A stretch of DNA of 64,000 nucleotides from Candidatus Melainabacteria bacterium (GTDB lineage Bacteria > Cyanobacteriota > Vampirovibrionia > Vampirovibrionales > Vampirovibrionaceae). Shown in pieces: positions 63,600 through 64,000 of the stretch (position 1 is its first letter; each line of letters opens with the position of its first letter). The notes below the pieces were generated by a model, which was given only the letters and a program-made list of their open reading frames with translations, made no database searches and was not told the DNA's origin. The stretch lies in contig CABHPA010000017.1 of NCBI GenBank assembly GCA_902168245.1, positions 53,044-117,043 of the forward strand. The letters run 5' to 3'. The position numbers and the translations under genes are program-made.

Positions 63600-63628
63600 T
63601 TGACAGTTGGAGTTGATGAACGAATATA
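63600..63628 (+). promoter_or_regulatory. Promoter of the secreted repeat protein
   Basis: Consensus TTGACA at 63600-63605, then AATATA at 63623-63628 (17-nt spacer; TATAGG at 19 nt is the alternative). Transcription would start near 63636, leaving a leader of about 57 nt. AGGA lies 11 nt before the ATG. Confidence 0.6.
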
Positions 63629-63692
63629 GGGTGAGGTTAGTATTTTACCTCTCACTATAAAAGTTAAAGTTGGAAATAGGAAATTACCTTAA

Positions 63693-64000
63693 ATGAACAA
63701 GAAACTGTTAACCCTTGCTCTTTCCCTGAGCTTGGTTGCTGGTGTTACCGCTAAATCCTTCGCTGACAACGGCGCTGGCGCTGGCGACGACGCTACCCAA
63801 ACCCAAGTAAGCGACAGCCTGAACGGCAATGCAGTTGGCAACACCGACAACAGCGGTAGCGACAACAGCACCAACAGCGACAGCAGCACCAATGTTGACA
63901 ACGCTCTGAACGGCAACGCTGTTGATAGCAACAACGACAACAGCACCACCAGCGACAACAGCAACCAAGGTAGTGTCAACGACACCCTGAACGGCAACGC
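63693..64000 (+). CDS. Secreted Asn/Asp/Ser-rich repeat protein (3' truncated by window)
   Basis: A clear signal peptide (MNKKLLTLALSLSLVAGVTA, probable cut near SFADN) is followed by a low-complexity region with a repeating LNGNAV core: VSDSLNGNAVGNTDNSGSD, VDNALNGNAVDSNNDNSTT, VNDTLNGNA. Repeat spacing is 29 and then 27 residues. Codon use is markedly uniform (AAC, GAC, ACC, GGC, AGC), unlike neighbouring genes, which suggests very high expression. The protein should be exported and could form a surface fibre or matrix, with a distant likeness to curlin-type Asn/Gly repeats. The C-terminal part lies outside the window. Confidence 0.85.
   Translation, partial: MNKKLLTLALSLSLVAGVTAKSFADNGAGAGDDATQTQVSDSLNGNAVGNTDNSGSDNSTNSDSSTNVDNALNGNAVDSNNDNSTTSDNSNQGSVNDTLNGN

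Larger units (their letters stand above)
63061..63692. other. AT-rich spacer before the secreted repeat protein
   Basis: Base composition falls well below the window average. A 100-codon plus-strand frame runs from the permease end through 63328 but lacks a ribosome site and looks random. On the minus strand a 25-codon hydrophobic ORF is supported (separate entry). The right end holds the promoter of the repeat protein. Confidence 0.5.

Overview
The window is 64 kb of a Gram-negative bacterial chromosome of roughly 50-55% GC, with genes packed on both strands. An outer membrane is implied by an LptF/G permease, two Wza-like export proteins, prepilins and a lipoprotein. No photosynthesis genes, rRNA, tRNA, CRISPR array, insertion sequence or phage block was seen. 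The gene mix (PurC-PurS fusion, glyQ without glyS, UbiD-type decarboxylase, single polyprenyl synthase, Met/Gly-rich small proteins, many lineage-specific small proteins) makes me lean towards a non-photosynthetic relative of Cyanobacteria (Vampirovibrionia/Melainabacteria-like). That placement is inference only.

Layout. 1-7 kb: end of gltX, a purine operon (purC-purS fusion, purQ, a 45-aa membrane protein), a Met-rich repeat protein, a GerMN lipoprotein and a UbiD decarboxylase. 7-16.9 kb: a pair of paralogous 103-aa proteins, a CHASE2 nucleotide cyclase followed by a 28-aa membrane ORF, an ankyrin-type protein, a formyltransferase-fold enzyme, a transglycosylase-like protein, a hydrolase and uvrC. 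17-25 kb: envelope polysaccharide genes (GT-B-like protein, flippase, heparinase II/III-like lyase, two tandem Wza-like exporters). 25-29.3 kb: nutrient-responsive genes, namely a flavodoxin pair behind two Fur-box-like palindromes, and metE behind a cobalamin riboswitch. 29.3-37 kb: a second envelope block (DUF6875-like protein, CelD/BioF2-type acyltransferase, small membrane protein plus sulfatase, two large minor prepilins of which one carries a malectin-like domain). 37.7-41.6 kb: an FtsH-like pseudogene, a prolyl-4-hydroxylase-type dioxygenase and two tandem paralogues of an unknown family.

41.8-52.5 kb: a membrane metallopeptidase, a DUF4127/SpoU methyltransferase/tatC operon, a DoxX protein and a two-gene helicase/helicase-nuclease operon resembling AddAB. 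52.5-63 kb: a polyprenyl diphosphate synthase, a GDPD plus metallo-beta-lactamase pair behind an unusual repeat-bearing leader, glyQ, a sirtuin/histidine kinase/response regulator operon with 4-nt overlaps, thioredoxin and LptF/G. 63-64 kb: an AT-rich spacer with a 25-aa hydrophobic ORF on the minus strand, then a secreted Asn/Asp/Ser-rich repeat protein that runs off the window.

Regulation by iron (Fur boxes and flavodoxin) and by vitamin B12 (riboswitch and metE) can be read directly from the sequence. The least explained parts are the very small membrane ORFs, the lineage-specific paralogue pairs, the repeat-bearing leader before the GDPD gene and the terminal repeat protein. I did not find one large multi-gene cassette that I can call a new system.
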